From Collinsella phocaeensis (GTDB lineage: Bacteria > Actinomycetota > Coriobacteriia > Coriobacteriales > Coriobacteriaceae), in NCBI RefSeq assembly GCF_900119895.1, contig NZ_FQLR01000004.1:558001-622000 (forward strand): a stretch of DNA of 64,000 nucleotides, in the 5' to 3' direction. Position numbers and translations under genes: made by a program. The notes under the pieces are model-generated. The model saw nothing but the letters and a program-made list of their open reading frames with translations, was not told the DNA's origin and did not search any database. How positions within the stretch are numbered: position 1 is the stretch's first letter; each line of letters begins with the position of its first letter. Positions 1 through 8,155 of this stretch are shown one piece after another.

Positions 1-473
1 GCCACGGAGATCACGGCCTCGGCCTCGCCGCCCCAGACCTCCTCGACGCGGCGCAGCGCCGCGAGCGCGTTCACGTGGTAGAGCAGGCACCCCCGCTCCG
101 TCGCGCCCGCGTCAACGTCGCCGACCGCCCAGCGCGTGTGCGCGAGGACCGCCGCCAGCGCCTCGGAGGCCGTCTTGGCCACCAGCTGCTCCTCCTCGAC
201 GAAGTCGCCCAGCAGCTCGCAGAGCGAGGACTCCGCGTAGACGTGCGCGGGCCCGCCCAGAGGCTCGTCGGTGCGCACCACCACGTGCTCGCGCCACACG
301 CCGTCCGTCGGGTCGCGCCACAGCAGCCGCTCGCCCTTCTCGGGGGCGGCCAGGCAGTCGAACTCGATCGTGTCCTCGCCGCCGACCTCCTCGACGTGCG
401 CGATCCCGCCCACCGTAGGCAGGATCCCCAGCCGCTCGTCGAAGCGGTCGAAGAGGTAGAGCGTCGGCACCAT
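1..473 (-). CDS. Phage tail-tip (endopeptidase-type) protein, N-terminal part, runs off the window
   Basis: An open frame starts at ATG 473 and continues through position 1 without a stop, so only about 157 residues are visible. The start overlaps the stop of the distal tail gene by one base (TGATG). It begins MVPTLYLFDRFDERLGILP and continues with a beta-rich segment. This resembles the N-terminal region of prophage tail endopeptidase/minor structural proteins, which normally follow the distal tail protein in siphophages. The assignment rests on gene order plus this N-terminal style; no catalytic part is in view. Confidence 0.6.
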   Translation of the reverse strand, partial: MVPTLYLFDRFDERLGILPTVGGIAHVEEVGGEDTIEFDCLAAPEKGERLLWRDPTDGVWREHVVVRTDEPLGGPAHVYAESSLCELLGDFVEEEQLVAKTASEALAAVLAHTRWAVGDVDAGATERGCLLYHVNALAALRRVEEVWGGEAEAVISV

Positions 474-1189
474 CAGAGCCACCTCTCCGTCCACGCCACC
501 GTGTGCGCCGAGCACCCGGAGAAGGCCAGGGAATGAGACCCCGGGGAAAGCGGGAAGAACGTGCTCTCAACCGCCACGTCGGCTGACGCGTCAGTCCCGT
601 CCACCGTCACGGCCTCGGCGGCGAAGTCCATCACCACCACGTCCCCGGCGGCGAAGTCGCGCTCCACGAGCACGTAGCGCCCCAGCTCGTCGGTCACCTT
701 CATCGACGAACCCGCGAGTGCCGTCAGCGTCGCCACGGGCCACGTCGCCCACGTTCCGCCCACCGTCAGCGTGCTCGCCGCGCTCGACTTCCCATCGCCG
801 TACGCCACCGGGTCGAAGCACGTGAACTCGACCTCGCAGGAGCCGCCCTCGAAGAGCGAGTCCCAGTCGGACACCCCGGTCACCACCGCGTCGCGCCACG
901 TCAGAGCGGGCTCGCCGGTGAGCGCGAGCTCCGCGCCCATGGGCGCGACCAGCCACCCGTACATCTCGTGCCGGATCGCGCTGCGCTCCTCCGCCGTGAG
1001 CGTCGCGCCCGCGTCCAGGAAGAGGCGCACCTTCAGCGCCCTCGGCGGCAGCTCGCACCCCAGCAGCGCCGCGCCCGGCCGCCCCGGCACCGCGAGCGCG
1101 CGCGGCGAGAGCGCGTGACCGGCGGGCTCCACCAGTTCCGCCGTCACGTGCTCAGAGAAGTCGTGCCCGTTGTAGGTGAGCGCGCTCAC
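473..1189 (-). CDS. Phage distal tail (Dit-like) protein
   Basis: The 238-residue product begins MSALTYNGHDFSEHVTAEL, the kind of opening seen in Sipho_tail/Dit proteins. It has the family-like middle with 'FDPVAYGD' near residue 130, where the N-terminal ring domain passes into the galectin-like domain. Dit forms the hub between tail tube and baseplate. It lies immediately upstream of the tail-tip gene, as expected. Directly upstream is only a 61-codon gene and then the tail terminator, so the tail-tube, chaperone and tape-measure genes that should intervene are missing. Confidence 0.72.
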   Translation of the reverse strand: MSALTYNGHDFSEHVTAELVEPAGHALSPRALAVPGRPGAALLGCELPPRALKVRLFLDAGATLTAEERSAIRHEMYGWLVAPMGAELALTGEPALTWRDAVVTGVSDWDSLFEGGSCEVEFTCFDPVAYGDGKSSAASTLTVGGTWATWPVATLTALAGSSMKVTDELGRYVLVERDFAAGDVVVMDFAAEAVTVDGTDASADVAVESTFFPLSPGSHSLAFSGCSAHTVAWTERWL

Positions 1190-1371
1190 AGCCGCCCCCG
1201 CGCCCGCCCGTAGGCGGTAGCGCGCCGCTGCTGCTCGCGCCCCATGCGGTCGGTCTCCGCAGAGCCCGCGCGCGCCATCGTGGCGTCACGTGCCGCCTGC
1301 TGCAGCGGGCTGCTCTTGCGCACCACGTCGCGGTCGTCCATGCCGCGTCCCGCGCGCACCTTGTCACTCAT
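1186..1371 (-). CDS. Small phage-region protein of unknown function
   Basis: This is a 61-codon frame starting at ATG 1371 behind a GAGGGA ribosome site. An earlier in-frame TTG at 1386 is less likely. It overlaps the stop of the tail-terminator gene by 8 bases and the start of the distal tail gene by 4. The product is very basic and polar, with no membrane segment. I do not recognise it. It occupies the place of the whole tail tube/tape-measure block, so it could be the 3' scar of a deleted gene rather than a functional protein. Confidence 0.4.
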   Translation of the reverse strand: MSDKVRAGRGMDDRDVVRKSSPLQQAARDATMARAGSAETDRMGREQQRRATAYGRARGRL

Positions 1372-1822
1372 CGAAATCCCTCGCAATCGTCAGGTGTGCG
1401 GCAAGGCTCCAGAGCCAGCGCCCGGAACCGTTGCGCCCGAGCGGGCGCGGCGCCGCCGTGTCCACCGCGACGACGTTCACATGCCACCCGGTGTCCTCGC
1501 CCGTCCAGTCCGCGAGGCGCAGGTCGCGCTCCACCGCGTGCGCCGTCGCCTCGGCGTCGCGCGGGTCGTCGCAGCACACCGTCACGCCCACCGGAAGCGT
1601 GCCGCGCTCCGTGCCGTCCACCTGCCGCGTGTCACGGACGAACTCGCCCGCCGCCAGCACGATCGGCTCGGCGCAGAGGCTCGCCGCAGGCGGCGCGGTG
1701 AACACGTTGGCGTAGCCCAGAGAGCGCAGAAGCGCGGCCGCCACATCCGCCGCGCCGCCGCCCGCCGCGTCCCGGGCAGCCCTGTCCGCGCTGCCGGAGA
1801 CGCCGAACTCGAACCTCGTCAT
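1364..1822 (-). CDS. Phage tail terminator / minor capsid protein
   Basis: The frame of 152 codons begins MTRFEFGVSGSADRAARDA at ATG 1822 and overlaps the upstream stop. Longer open readings in this frame run antisense-like through the preceding gene and are rejected. Size, alpha/beta composition, and position after two head-completion genes match Minor_capsid_3/tail-terminator proteins, which cap the tail and join it to the head. The family call is from context and length rather than a diagnostic motif. Confidence 0.55.
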   Translation of the reverse strand: MTRFEFGVSGSADRAARDAAGGGAADVAAALLRSLGYANVFTAPPAASLCAEPIVLAAGEFVRDTRQVDGTERGTLPVGVTVCCDDPRDAEATAHAVERDLRLADWTGEDTGWHVNVVAVDTAAPRPLGRNGSGRWLWSLAAHLTIARDFDE

Positions 1823-2151
1823 CAGCCCACCTCCAGTTCCCAGTGGTGAACGACCCCGCGAATGACGCAGCAGCGCTTGCACGACCGCACGAACACGCTC
1901 GGCCCCGCGCCCACGAGCACGCGCGAACCCGCAGGGATCTCGAAGGCTCCCTCCGAGTTCACCGCGTCCACGATCACGAGGCCCGCGCCGCCGTCGGCGC
2001 TGCGATGCGCGTCGGCCACGGCGCTCTCGCGCCGCTCGAAGCGCACGTGGCGCACCAGCACGGCCTCGCCGAACGACCCGTCGCCGGTAGCCGGCCACAC
2101 CATCATGTCGTCGGGAAGGAGGCGTCTCGGTATCGGCCTCAGGTAGCGCAC
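1822..2151 (-). CDS. Phage head-closure / minor capsid protein
   Basis: A 109-residue product whose N-terminus MRYLRPIPRRLLPDDMMVW matches the 'RPIPxxLL' opening of Minor_capsid_1 head-closure proteins in Firmicutes and actinobacterial siphophages. It is followed by a small beta-barrel-like sequence. It lies directly after the connector gene and overlaps the tail-terminator start by one base (TGATG), consistent with one morphogenesis operon transcribed on the minus strand. Confidence 0.62.
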   Translation of the reverse strand: MRYLRPIPRRLLPDDMMVWPATGDGSFGEAVLVRHVRFERRESAVADAHRSADGGAGLVIVDAVNSEGAFEIPAGSRVLVGAGPSVFVRSCKRCCVIRGVVHHWELEVG

Positions 2152-2535
2152 CTATCTCACCCCCGCGAAGCAGAGGCCCGTCCCCGCGAGCTCCGCGAGC
2201 GCGGCCTCCCGCGCCACCTCCGAGCCGGTCGTGCCCTCGTCGCGGTAGTTCGTCACCGAGAAGGACCCGATGGAGAAGCCGCCCACGCGCCCCTCGCCGT
2301 ACTCGGCGAAGGCGTCGGCAGCCGCGCACACGGCGCGCCGCCAGGCGTCCGCGTCGCCCTCGTCCCACTCATCGCGCACGTCGCGCACCCCCGTGAGCGC
2401 GCCCACGCACCTCAGCGCCGCCGGCAGCGCCTCCGCGAAGGCGTCCGCCGCCAGCGCGCCGCCGTACCCGTCCTGGTAGAACCCGTAGGAGACGGGCGCG
2501 GGGCCGCAGCCGGCCGCGCCCGTCGCCACGTCCAT
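2152..2535 (-). CDS. Phage head-tail connector-like protein
   Basis: A 127-residue, acidic, Ala-rich and mostly helical product beginning MDVATGAAGCGPAPVSYGF. Position immediately after the major capsid gene (sharing base 2535) and before the head-closure gene is where gp6/gp15-type head-tail connectors lie. No specific motif is recognised, so the call is mainly positional. Confidence 0.5.
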   Translation of the reverse strand: MDVATGAAGCGPAPVSYGFYQDGYGGALAADAFAEALPAALRCVGALTGVRDVRDEWDEGDADAWRRAVCAAADAFAEYGEGRVGGFSIGSFSVTNYRDEGTTGSEVAREAALAELAGTGLCFAGVR

Positions 2536-3551
2536 CAGGCCAGCGGCGTGCAGGAGACGTGCACGCCGTCCAGCTTGTTGTCCAGGAGCTCCACGATGCC
2601 GTACTTGCGGTACTTCATCATGTAGCTGTCCAGGTTCTCCAGCTCGTCGGGCGAGAAGACCCTCGAGGCCACGTGCTTGTCGAACTTGATGACCGCCGAG
2701 CGCTCCACCACCATGAAGTTGATCGGAGCGCCCGCGCCCACCAGCTCGTAGTAGCTGGAGAGGCTGCCCGCCGCAGGCGAGGACACCTTGGTGTAGGTGC
2801 CGGAGCTCTCCGTGTAGTACGTCTTGCCGGGCGTGACGCTCGTGTCCTCGGTCTTCACGTAGCTGCCCTTGGCGCGCGAGTACCCGAACTGGTCCCCGTC
2901 GCCGGAGTTGAGCGCGATCGCGCTGTAGAAGCGCGTCTGCGGCACTTCCACGATGCGGGAGAAGCGCTCGAGCACGCGGTTGCTGCGCGCCGGGTTCGCG
3001 AGCGAGAAGTCGTCCAGCACGCCCTTGAGCGTCGGCGTGATGAAGAGGATGCGGCTCCCGGTCGTCACCTCCGCCTCGTCCATCGCGTTCGTCGCGGCGC
3101 GCAGGCTCGCCAGCACGTCCTCGGCCTCCGCGTCGGCGAAGTCCTCCGTCTCGGGCGTCACGCCCTCGTGCCCCGCGATCTCGGAGAAGGTGAAGGCGTC
3201 CGCCTCCGGCGCCACCTGCGTGCGCTGCAGCTCGGAGCCCGCCGCCACGAAGCAGTCGAGGACGCCCGCCTCCTCCACGTCCATGACGTCGGCGAGCAGC
3301 CTGATGCCGCGGTCATAGTTGAACGTCTTGGTCTCGAACTCGTAGGTGATCGAGCCGGTTTTGTACCCCACGTTGCGGGTGTAGTCGCCGAGGCCCGTCA
3401 CCTCGATCTTGGGGACCATGATCTCCTTCGCGTTGCGCCCCGCGCGCGCCATGCGGCGGGGGCTGTTCAGGCACGTCGAGCACGCGGCCCTCTTGTAGAC
3501 CTCGTCCAGGACGGCGGTGTAGTTCTTGGTGTACGCGACGCTGTTTGCCAT
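2535..3551 (-). CDS. Phage major capsid protein
   Basis: A 338-residue protein directly after the scaffold gene (3-base gap). It carries capsid-like features: an N-terminal arm, 'YKTGSITYEFETKTFNYDRG' near residues 63-82, and a C-terminal domain with 'AVIKFDKHVASRVFSPDE' around 286-303. It would build the icosahedral head. Residues about 230-270 form a Tyr/Thr/Gly-rich stretch containing 'PGKTYYTESSGTYTKV' and ending 'SSYYEL', which looks like an inserted decoration module recurrent in phage structural proteins. The reading frame is intact. Confidence 0.75.
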   Translation of the reverse strand: MANSVAYTKNYTAVLDEVYKRAACSTCLNSPRRMARAGRNAKEIMVPKIEVTGLGDYTRNVGYKTGSITYEFETKTFNYDRGIRLLADVMDVEEAGVLDCFVAAGSELQRTQVAPEADAFTFSEIAGHEGVTPETEDFADAEAEDVLASLRAATNAMDEAEVTTGSRILFITPTLKGVLDDFSLANPARSNRVLERFSRIVEVPQTRFYSAIALNSGDGDQFGYSRAKGSYVKTEDTSVTPGKTYYTESSGTYTKVSSPAAGSLSSYYELVGAGAPINFMVVERSAVIKFDKHVASRVFSPDELENLDSYMMKYRKYGIVELLDNKLDGVHVSCTPLA

Positions 3552-3554
3552 CAG

Positions 3555-4085
3555 TTACTCCTCGCTCTCGGGAAGGCCGGCGATCCTGCGCCAGCGGCTC
3601 ATCTGCGCGGACTCGTCGGCCCCGGCGGCGCCGGCGCTCGGGAGTCCCGTCGCGCCGGCCGGCGCGGGGGCGGCGGGTGCCGAGAAGAGCCAGGGCTCGG
3701 CGGCCTTGAGCTTCTCGATGTCGCCGTCGTGGTCTGCGAGGAGGGCGCGGGCGGCCTTGACGTTGCGCGCCCCGGCGAGCTGCAGCTCGAAGCCGACGCG
3801 CTCCTCGTCGCCCTTCCGGCGCAGCTCGTCCATCTCGGCGCGCAGCTTCTCCGCGCCCTCGGCGGTCTTCGCCGCCTCGGCGATCTCGCCCTCGAGCTCC
3901 GCGATCCGCGCGTCGCGCTCGGCGAGCGCCGCCTCATAGTCCTTGTGCGCATGGGCAACCGCGGCTCCGCCTTCGCCAGCGGAGACTACCTGCGCCTGCG
4001 CCGCCTCGCCCTGGTCGTCGCGCTGCGTCGTCTGCTGCGTCGATCCCTCGTCGCCGAGCTTCGTTTCGTCCTGCAAGCCATCCAT
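3555..4085 (-). CDS. Phage capsid scaffolding protein
   Basis: A 176-residue protein with a predicted long coiled coil at about residues 45-105 rich in Glu, Ala, Arg and Lys ('ALAERDARIAELEGEIAEAA'). An Ala/Pro/Gly linker and a short C-terminal segment (MSRWRRIAGLPESEE) follow. This is the standard architecture of GP20-type phage scaffolds, which template capsid assembly. GGAAAGGA upstream is a good ribosome site. Its upstream neighbour should be a minor head protein and the portal, but the defence cargo intervenes. Confidence 0.68.
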   Translation of the reverse strand: MDGLQDETKLGDEGSTQQTTQRDDQGEAAQAQVVSAGEGGAAVAHAHKDYEAALAERDARIAELEGEIAEAAKTAEGAEKLRAEMDELRRKGDEERVGFELQLAGARNVKAARALLADHDGDIEKLKAAEPWLFSAPAAPAPAGATGLPSAGAAGADESAQMSRWRRIAGLPESEE

Positions 4086-4105
4086 CTGCCCGTCCTTTCC
4101 ATAAG

Positions 4106-4126
4106 GCGGGCAAAGAAAAAGCCCGC
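4106..4126 (-). terminator. Hairpin upstream of the scaffold gene
   Basis: GCGGGC (4106-4111) pairs with GCCCGC (4121-4126) around an A-rich loop. It lies in the short gap before the scaffold gene and could end or attenuate readthrough from upstream minus-strand phage genes. It also lies within 120 bases of the phage-to-cargo junction. Confidence 0.35.
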
Positions 4127-4240
4127 ACCCAAACGATGGGTACAGGCTATGGGCGTGTCACAAGATGAGCTCCATATCGTCGGTATCCGTTGCGGGTAAT
4201 TCATGCTCATGCGAAAATAGACGAAACAAAATGTTGCATT

Positions 4241-6790
4241 ATGGTGCAGAAGGTTGTGATCGAAACGGCAGATAGGCTAAGCAAAGGAACATTCAAGAAA
4301 TGCGACATGCATCTTCATTCGAGCTCCTGCTACAGCAGGAACTACAGCAAGTCGGATTTCTTTAGCGCCCTATCGAGCGGCGACCTTGATGTGGTAGCCG
4401 TAACGGATCACAACAGCGTGGATGTTCAGCTCCTGTCAGAACTGCAGGCAGTGTTGACAGAAGAAGGCAAAACGCTGATAGGCGGAGTCGAGCTGAACGT
4501 CAAGCTTCAGCCTGAGACAATAAAACGTCACCACCTAAAGTTGGGCAAAGGCTCGAAAGGCGAGTACTTTCACGCCATAGTGTGGTTCTCGATGGATGAC
4601 GCTGCAACGATGGCGGAGGTGGTCACTCGTCTGTTTAAGAAGTGCCTGCTTTCTGAAATAGGCGCATCCATTGGAAGCGAATCGGCAATCCAATCGCAAT
4701 CTCCAAAGTCTTTCTCCAAGATGACCGAAGGAAAAGCAATCTTCCTTGAGGAATTTCAGAAAGAAGCCACTGCGATACCGCACTTCTTCATTCCGCACGA
4801 GAACAAGGATCGAAGTCTGTCTGCCTATCTACCGAACAATTGCCCGGAGAACCTGGCGTATAAAGATCGTCTCTTCTACTACAGCCATGCCATGGCGGTT
4901 GAAGGAGGGTCCAAAAGCAGAAAAAGTATATCGGCGGGTATGGCTAAGGAACTTCGCACAACAGTGGCTGCTTTGTTCTTCAGTGATGCAGAGTCAGAAG
5001 AAGAGATAGGATCCCGCTTTACATGGATTGATTTCGATGGTGACTTGGATTCGTTGCTGCTCGCTATCAGCGATCCTGAAAGCCGCATCAAGACATCTGA
5101 CGAATACTTTGAACCTCCCCAGACAAACACTAACTCATTTCTAGAATCGGTAACATTTAATACTTGCGTCGAAGGAGATCCGACAGCAGGGAAGACTGTG
5201 GAACTTCGATTTTCGCCAGGGTACAACGGCATCGTTGGCTCGAGAGGAAGCGGGAAAACCATGCTCGCATGCCTTCTCGCGGATAGGGGGCTCGACACCT
5301 ACTCTAACTTCGTAGAAACAGGCAGCGTGAGATACAAATTGCGCGATGGCGTTCCTACAGGCAACCGACCTCAGTGTCTCTACCTTGGACAGGGCGAGCT
5401 AGAAGAGATTTACAGGGGAGGTAAGTACGAGGAAATACATTTCTTGGGCGAGCGAGTCTCCCCATTGAAAGAGAAGGCGCAAAAAGAATCGGAACGAGCG
5501 TCCAAGAGGCTAGGCGAACTACTCGACCTTTCCAAAAGCCTAGTCATGGCGTTTTGTTCAAAGTACAGCGCTGTGCTCCGCATAGACCATCTCGACATTG
5601 CAACACCATCGGGAATCACTGTGGAGAAACCCTTCCTGCCACAAGCGGACATGCCGCAAGTTGAAAAGGCAAAGGATTCTCTCGAGGGGGTTGCCGACGC
5701 GCTATCCACAGCATCACAAGTATCCTCCACAGTCTCTTTCAAGGCATCATATCCTGAGAACGAGATACTGTTTGAAGCGCTTGAGATGGAAGCACGCGCT
5801 ATCCAGCGTGACGTTCTTGCTATTGCGGATCGCGCTAACAGGTTCTCGAAACTTCTGGGGGAAATTGAACCATCTTGGTTCGCAAGTCGCGATGAGCTCG
5901 TCTCTCTATGCTCGGAGATACTGAAGAAGCACAATAGAACTGACGGCTCTGCGACACTCGCCCAGTATGAAGAGCAGACAGAGCGCGCCGCTGAGTTCCT
6001 AGACGATTTGCTTGCGCTTCGAATTTTTCTCAAGCACATAGATTGTGAGGCTCGAGAAGAGTACGGAAAAATACACAAGCCAATCAGCCCAATGAAACTG
6101 TGGAACGGCGAAGAAACCATCGAAGTCGCGCTCTTTTATGAAGACGACTCCTCATATGATGACCTGATTGAAGGTCTCATCGGGTCATCATCCAACAACG
6201 ATTCCCAGGTACTTGTCGAAGCATTTCTCAGTCAATCCGATGGCAAACGAATGCATAAATGTTTCGATGGGAGGAAATTCAGATCCTGCTCAACATCAAG
6301 TCTTATTGAGCACTACCAGAAATTCTATGAATTAGCCAAGTCTTCGATAGCCAACGCCGGCGCTTTGAAAACATTGGTTGCAATTGACGGAGAGCCTATA
6401 GATGAAATGTCTCCAGGAATGAAGGCTCAGGCGCTTCTGAAGCTCTTTCTCAACGACGGCATCACTTCAGGGAGATGGACATATATCGTCCTCGACCAGC
6501 CGGAAGACAATCTCGATGTTGCAACCATTAAGGAATTCCTTATCGATCGACTAAAGAGCCTAAAGCTTAACGTTCAATTCTTCGTAGTTAGCCATTCTGC
6601 GCCCGTCATTGTAAACGGAGACGCGCGAACTGTTGTAGTGTGCCACAACGATAATAAGAGGATTGACTATGCCTATGGTCCGATGAACGACGGGGATATC
6701 AAGCAGTCCATAGCAGACGTTCTCGATGGTGGGGAGCGGTATCTGAAAATGCGTTTAAATAAGTACAACTTTCAGGTGGGAGATAGCTGA
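4241..6790 (+). CDS. TrlF-like protein: PHP phosphoesterase domain fused to SMC/ABC-type ATPase
   Basis: I place the start at ATG 4241 because the earlier in-frame TTG (4190) lacks coding character; the product is then 849 residues. The N-terminus has the PHP metal motif DMHLH (residues 22-26) and 'VAVTDHN'. A Walker A GSRGSGKT lies at about 333-340, followed by a helical/coiled middle, an ABC signature-like MSPGMKA (about 723) and Walker B LDQPEDNLD (about 751). This PHP+ATPase order matches the TrlF family found beside restriction systems. A PHP nuclease or phosphoesterase gated by ATPase sensing is inference. It overlaps the next gene and is AT-richer than the flanking phage genes, suggesting acquisition. 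Confidence 0.72.
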   Translation: MVQKVVIETADRLSKGTFKKCDMHLHSSSCYSRNYSKSDFFSALSSGDLDVVAVTDHNSVDVQLLSELQAVLTEEGKTLIGGVELNVKLQPETIKRHHLKLGKGSKGEYFHAIVWFSMDDAATMAEVVTRLFKKCLLSEIGASIGSESAIQSQSPKSFSKMTEGKAIFLEEFQKEATAIPHFFIPHENKDRSLSAYLPNNCPENLAYKDRLFYYSHAMAVEGGSKSRKSISAGMAKELRTTVAALFFSDAESEEEIGSRFTWIDFDGDLDSLLLAISDPESRIKTSDEYFEPPQTNTNSFLESVTFNTCVEGDPTAGKTVELRFSPGYNGIVGSRGSGKTMLACLLADRGLDTYSNFVETGSVRYKLRDGVPTGNRPQCLYLGQGELEEIYRGGKYEEIHFLGERVSPLKEKAQKESERASKRLGELLDLSKSLVMAFCSKYSAVLRIDHLDIATPSGITVEKPFLPQADMPQVEKAKDSLEGVADALSTASQVSSTVSFKASYPENEILFEALEMEARAIQRDVLAIADRANRFSKLLGEIEPSWFASRDELVSLCSEILKKHNRTDGSATLAQYEEQTERAAEFLDDLLALRIFLKHIDCEAREEYGKIHKPISPMKLWNGEETIEVALFYEDDSSYDDLIEGLIGSSSNNDSQVLVEAFLSQSDGKRMHKCFDGRKFRSCSTSSLIEHYQKFYELAKSSIANAGALKTLVAIDGEPIDEMSPGMKAQALLKLFLNDGITSGRWTYIVLDQPEDNLDVATIKEFLIDRLKSLKLNVQFFVVSHSAPVIVNGDARTVVVCHNDNKRIDYAYGPMNDGDIKQSIADVLDGGERYLKMRLNKYNFQVGDS

Positions 6791-7116
6791 TGATCACATG
6801 TGGGGCCAACGGAAACGTCGTCGTTCAAAATGGTGCGGAGTCCTTCGACTTGTCTTCTTCTGACGATTATTCCAATCTTGTTCTGAAACTAACATCTCCT
6901 GATGAAAGGGAGCACTTTCCTGCGGAGTTGTTCGAAGTTGATAAGGGTTTGACTGGTGACGAAAGAGCTAAGGCCGAGAGGTATTCTGAGTTCTTTTCCG
7001 ATTTTATAAATAGAAGGGCAGCCAAACTAGAAGAGATTGACGTCCCGACGTTTGAGCAGCGTGAAGCTTCAATAAGGGCATTTATTGAACGCCTAAGGCG
7101 GGAGAACGATAGGTAG
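6790..7116 (+). CDS. Small partner protein of the TrlF-like ATPase, unknown function
   Basis: A 108-residue acidic product whose ATG overlaps the TGA of the TrlF-like gene (TGATG), so the two are translationally coupled. It starts with a short beta-like segment (MITCGANGNVVVQNGAESF) and ends in charged helices with 'RRAAKLEEIDVPTFEQREAS'. I do not recognise a family. The coupling suggests it is a subunit, inhibitor or substrate adaptor of the ATPase. A perfect hairpin terminator follows at 7260. Confidence 0.6.
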   Translation: MITCGANGNVVVQNGAESFDLSSSDDYSNLVLKLTSPDEREHFPAELFEVDKGLTGDERAKAERYSEFFSDFINRRAAKLEEIDVPTFEQREASIRAFIERLRRENDR

Positions 7117-7259
7117 AAGTTCTACAATTGCTGTCTTCTGTAATTATTGCCGACTTATTGTCTCTAGAATATCGCCCGCACCACAGCTAGTCCAATGTCA
7201 GGGGTCGAGGAGAAAACTCGCTCCTGCAACTCTCGAAATAACTGGTGCTTTTTAATAGA

Positions 7260-7303
7260 GCCGCATGGTCTTTTCGAATTTCCCCTCGAAAAGACCATGC
7301 GGC
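7260..7303. terminator. Bidirectional hairpin between convergent genes
   Basis: A perfect 18-bp inverted repeat (7260-7277 with 7286-7303) and an 8-base loop ATTTCCCC. It contains TCTTTTCGA/TCGAAAAGA, so both strands carry a short T-rich arm. It separates the plus-strand TrlF-like pair from the minus-strand NotI-type endonuclease and probably terminates both. Confidence 0.7.
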
Positions 7304-7312
7304 ATAAGCCAT

Positions 7313-8155
7313 CTATTCAAAGAGGTTGAACCTATATTCTGGTGTCGCCCGTTCAAGAATTCTGGCGTTTATCACTTCAAGCTCATGATTGCTGTTAACA
7401 TCCGCCCCCATGATTCGCTCAACACCAGCCAAATCAGCACCGAGTTGACGCGCAAGGGTGAGCTCCATTTTAGTTTCAGAACTTAGATAATCATACGCAT
7501 GTAGGTTAAACACGTCAGTTGACCTTTGCTGGTGCACCTCAGAAAAGTCAAAGTTCTCCTGCATATAGTCAAGCAGGGGTGTTTGGCATATCAGCACAAG
7601 CTTGCGGTTCATACCTGCAAACATCTGCGTCTTTTGAATCATTTGGGCAAGAATCGTCTTGGCGGTCATTTTCCAATTCACGCCGGCCTTACGGCCGCGT
7701 GATACAACATGGTCAGCGAGCTCATAGTCGGCCAGCATGTTTTGTCGTTCATCCCATATCGTTCCTACGGTGTCCATCGTTTGCAATTCGATGGCAACAA
7801 AGTCTTGAACTTTGTCGCCATTGACAACAGCAAGAACATAATCGATGGATCCAACAGCTGTCTTGACCTCTGGGATAAGATAGAGCTCCCCGCCGGTAAC
7901 ATGAACATACTGAAGACAGTCGAGAAAAATCTTCTTACCCTCTGTTAGCCGATCGGGGCAAATGAGCAAAGGCTGTTCGCAAGTATTGAATACAAGTGAG
8001 CAGGTGCCAATTTTCGTATCAGGGTCACTCTTTCTCATTTTCGTACATATCCCAGAGCGATTGAAGGGACAGACTTGAGTAGATAAAACAATACTCAAGT
8101 CAGGAAAGACCGGGCCATTGGTGTAATATCCGAACATTTCGTTCACTGCGTACAT
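7313..8155 (-). CDS. NotI-family type II restriction endonuclease
   Basis: A 280-residue product with four early cysteines (C29, C37, C52, C66), suiting the iron-cysteine metal site described for NotI. They are followed by a PD-(D/E)XQ nuclease core: 'IPEVKT' (E96), 'SIDY' (D105) and 'AIELQ' (E123, Q125). These match the catalytic arrangement of NotI, which cleaves a long GC-rich site. The gene lies downstream of, and overlaps by 13 bases, a DNA methyltransferase gene. The frame is intact and somewhat AT-rich. Cleavage specificity cannot be read from the sequence. Confidence 0.78.
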   Translation of the reverse strand: MYAVNEMFGYYTNGPVFPDLSIVLSTQVCPFNRSGICTKMRKSDPDTKIGTCSLVFNTCEQPLLICPDRLTEGKKIFLDCLQYVHVTGGELYLIPEVKTAVGSIDYVLAVVNGDKVQDFVAIELQTMDTVGTIWDERQNMLADYELADHVVSRGRKAGVNWKMTAKTILAQMIQKTQMFAGMNRKLVLICQTPLLDYMQENFDFSEVHQQRSTDVFNLHAYDYLSSETKMELTLARQLGADLAGVERIMGADVNSNHELEVINARILERATPEYRFNLFE

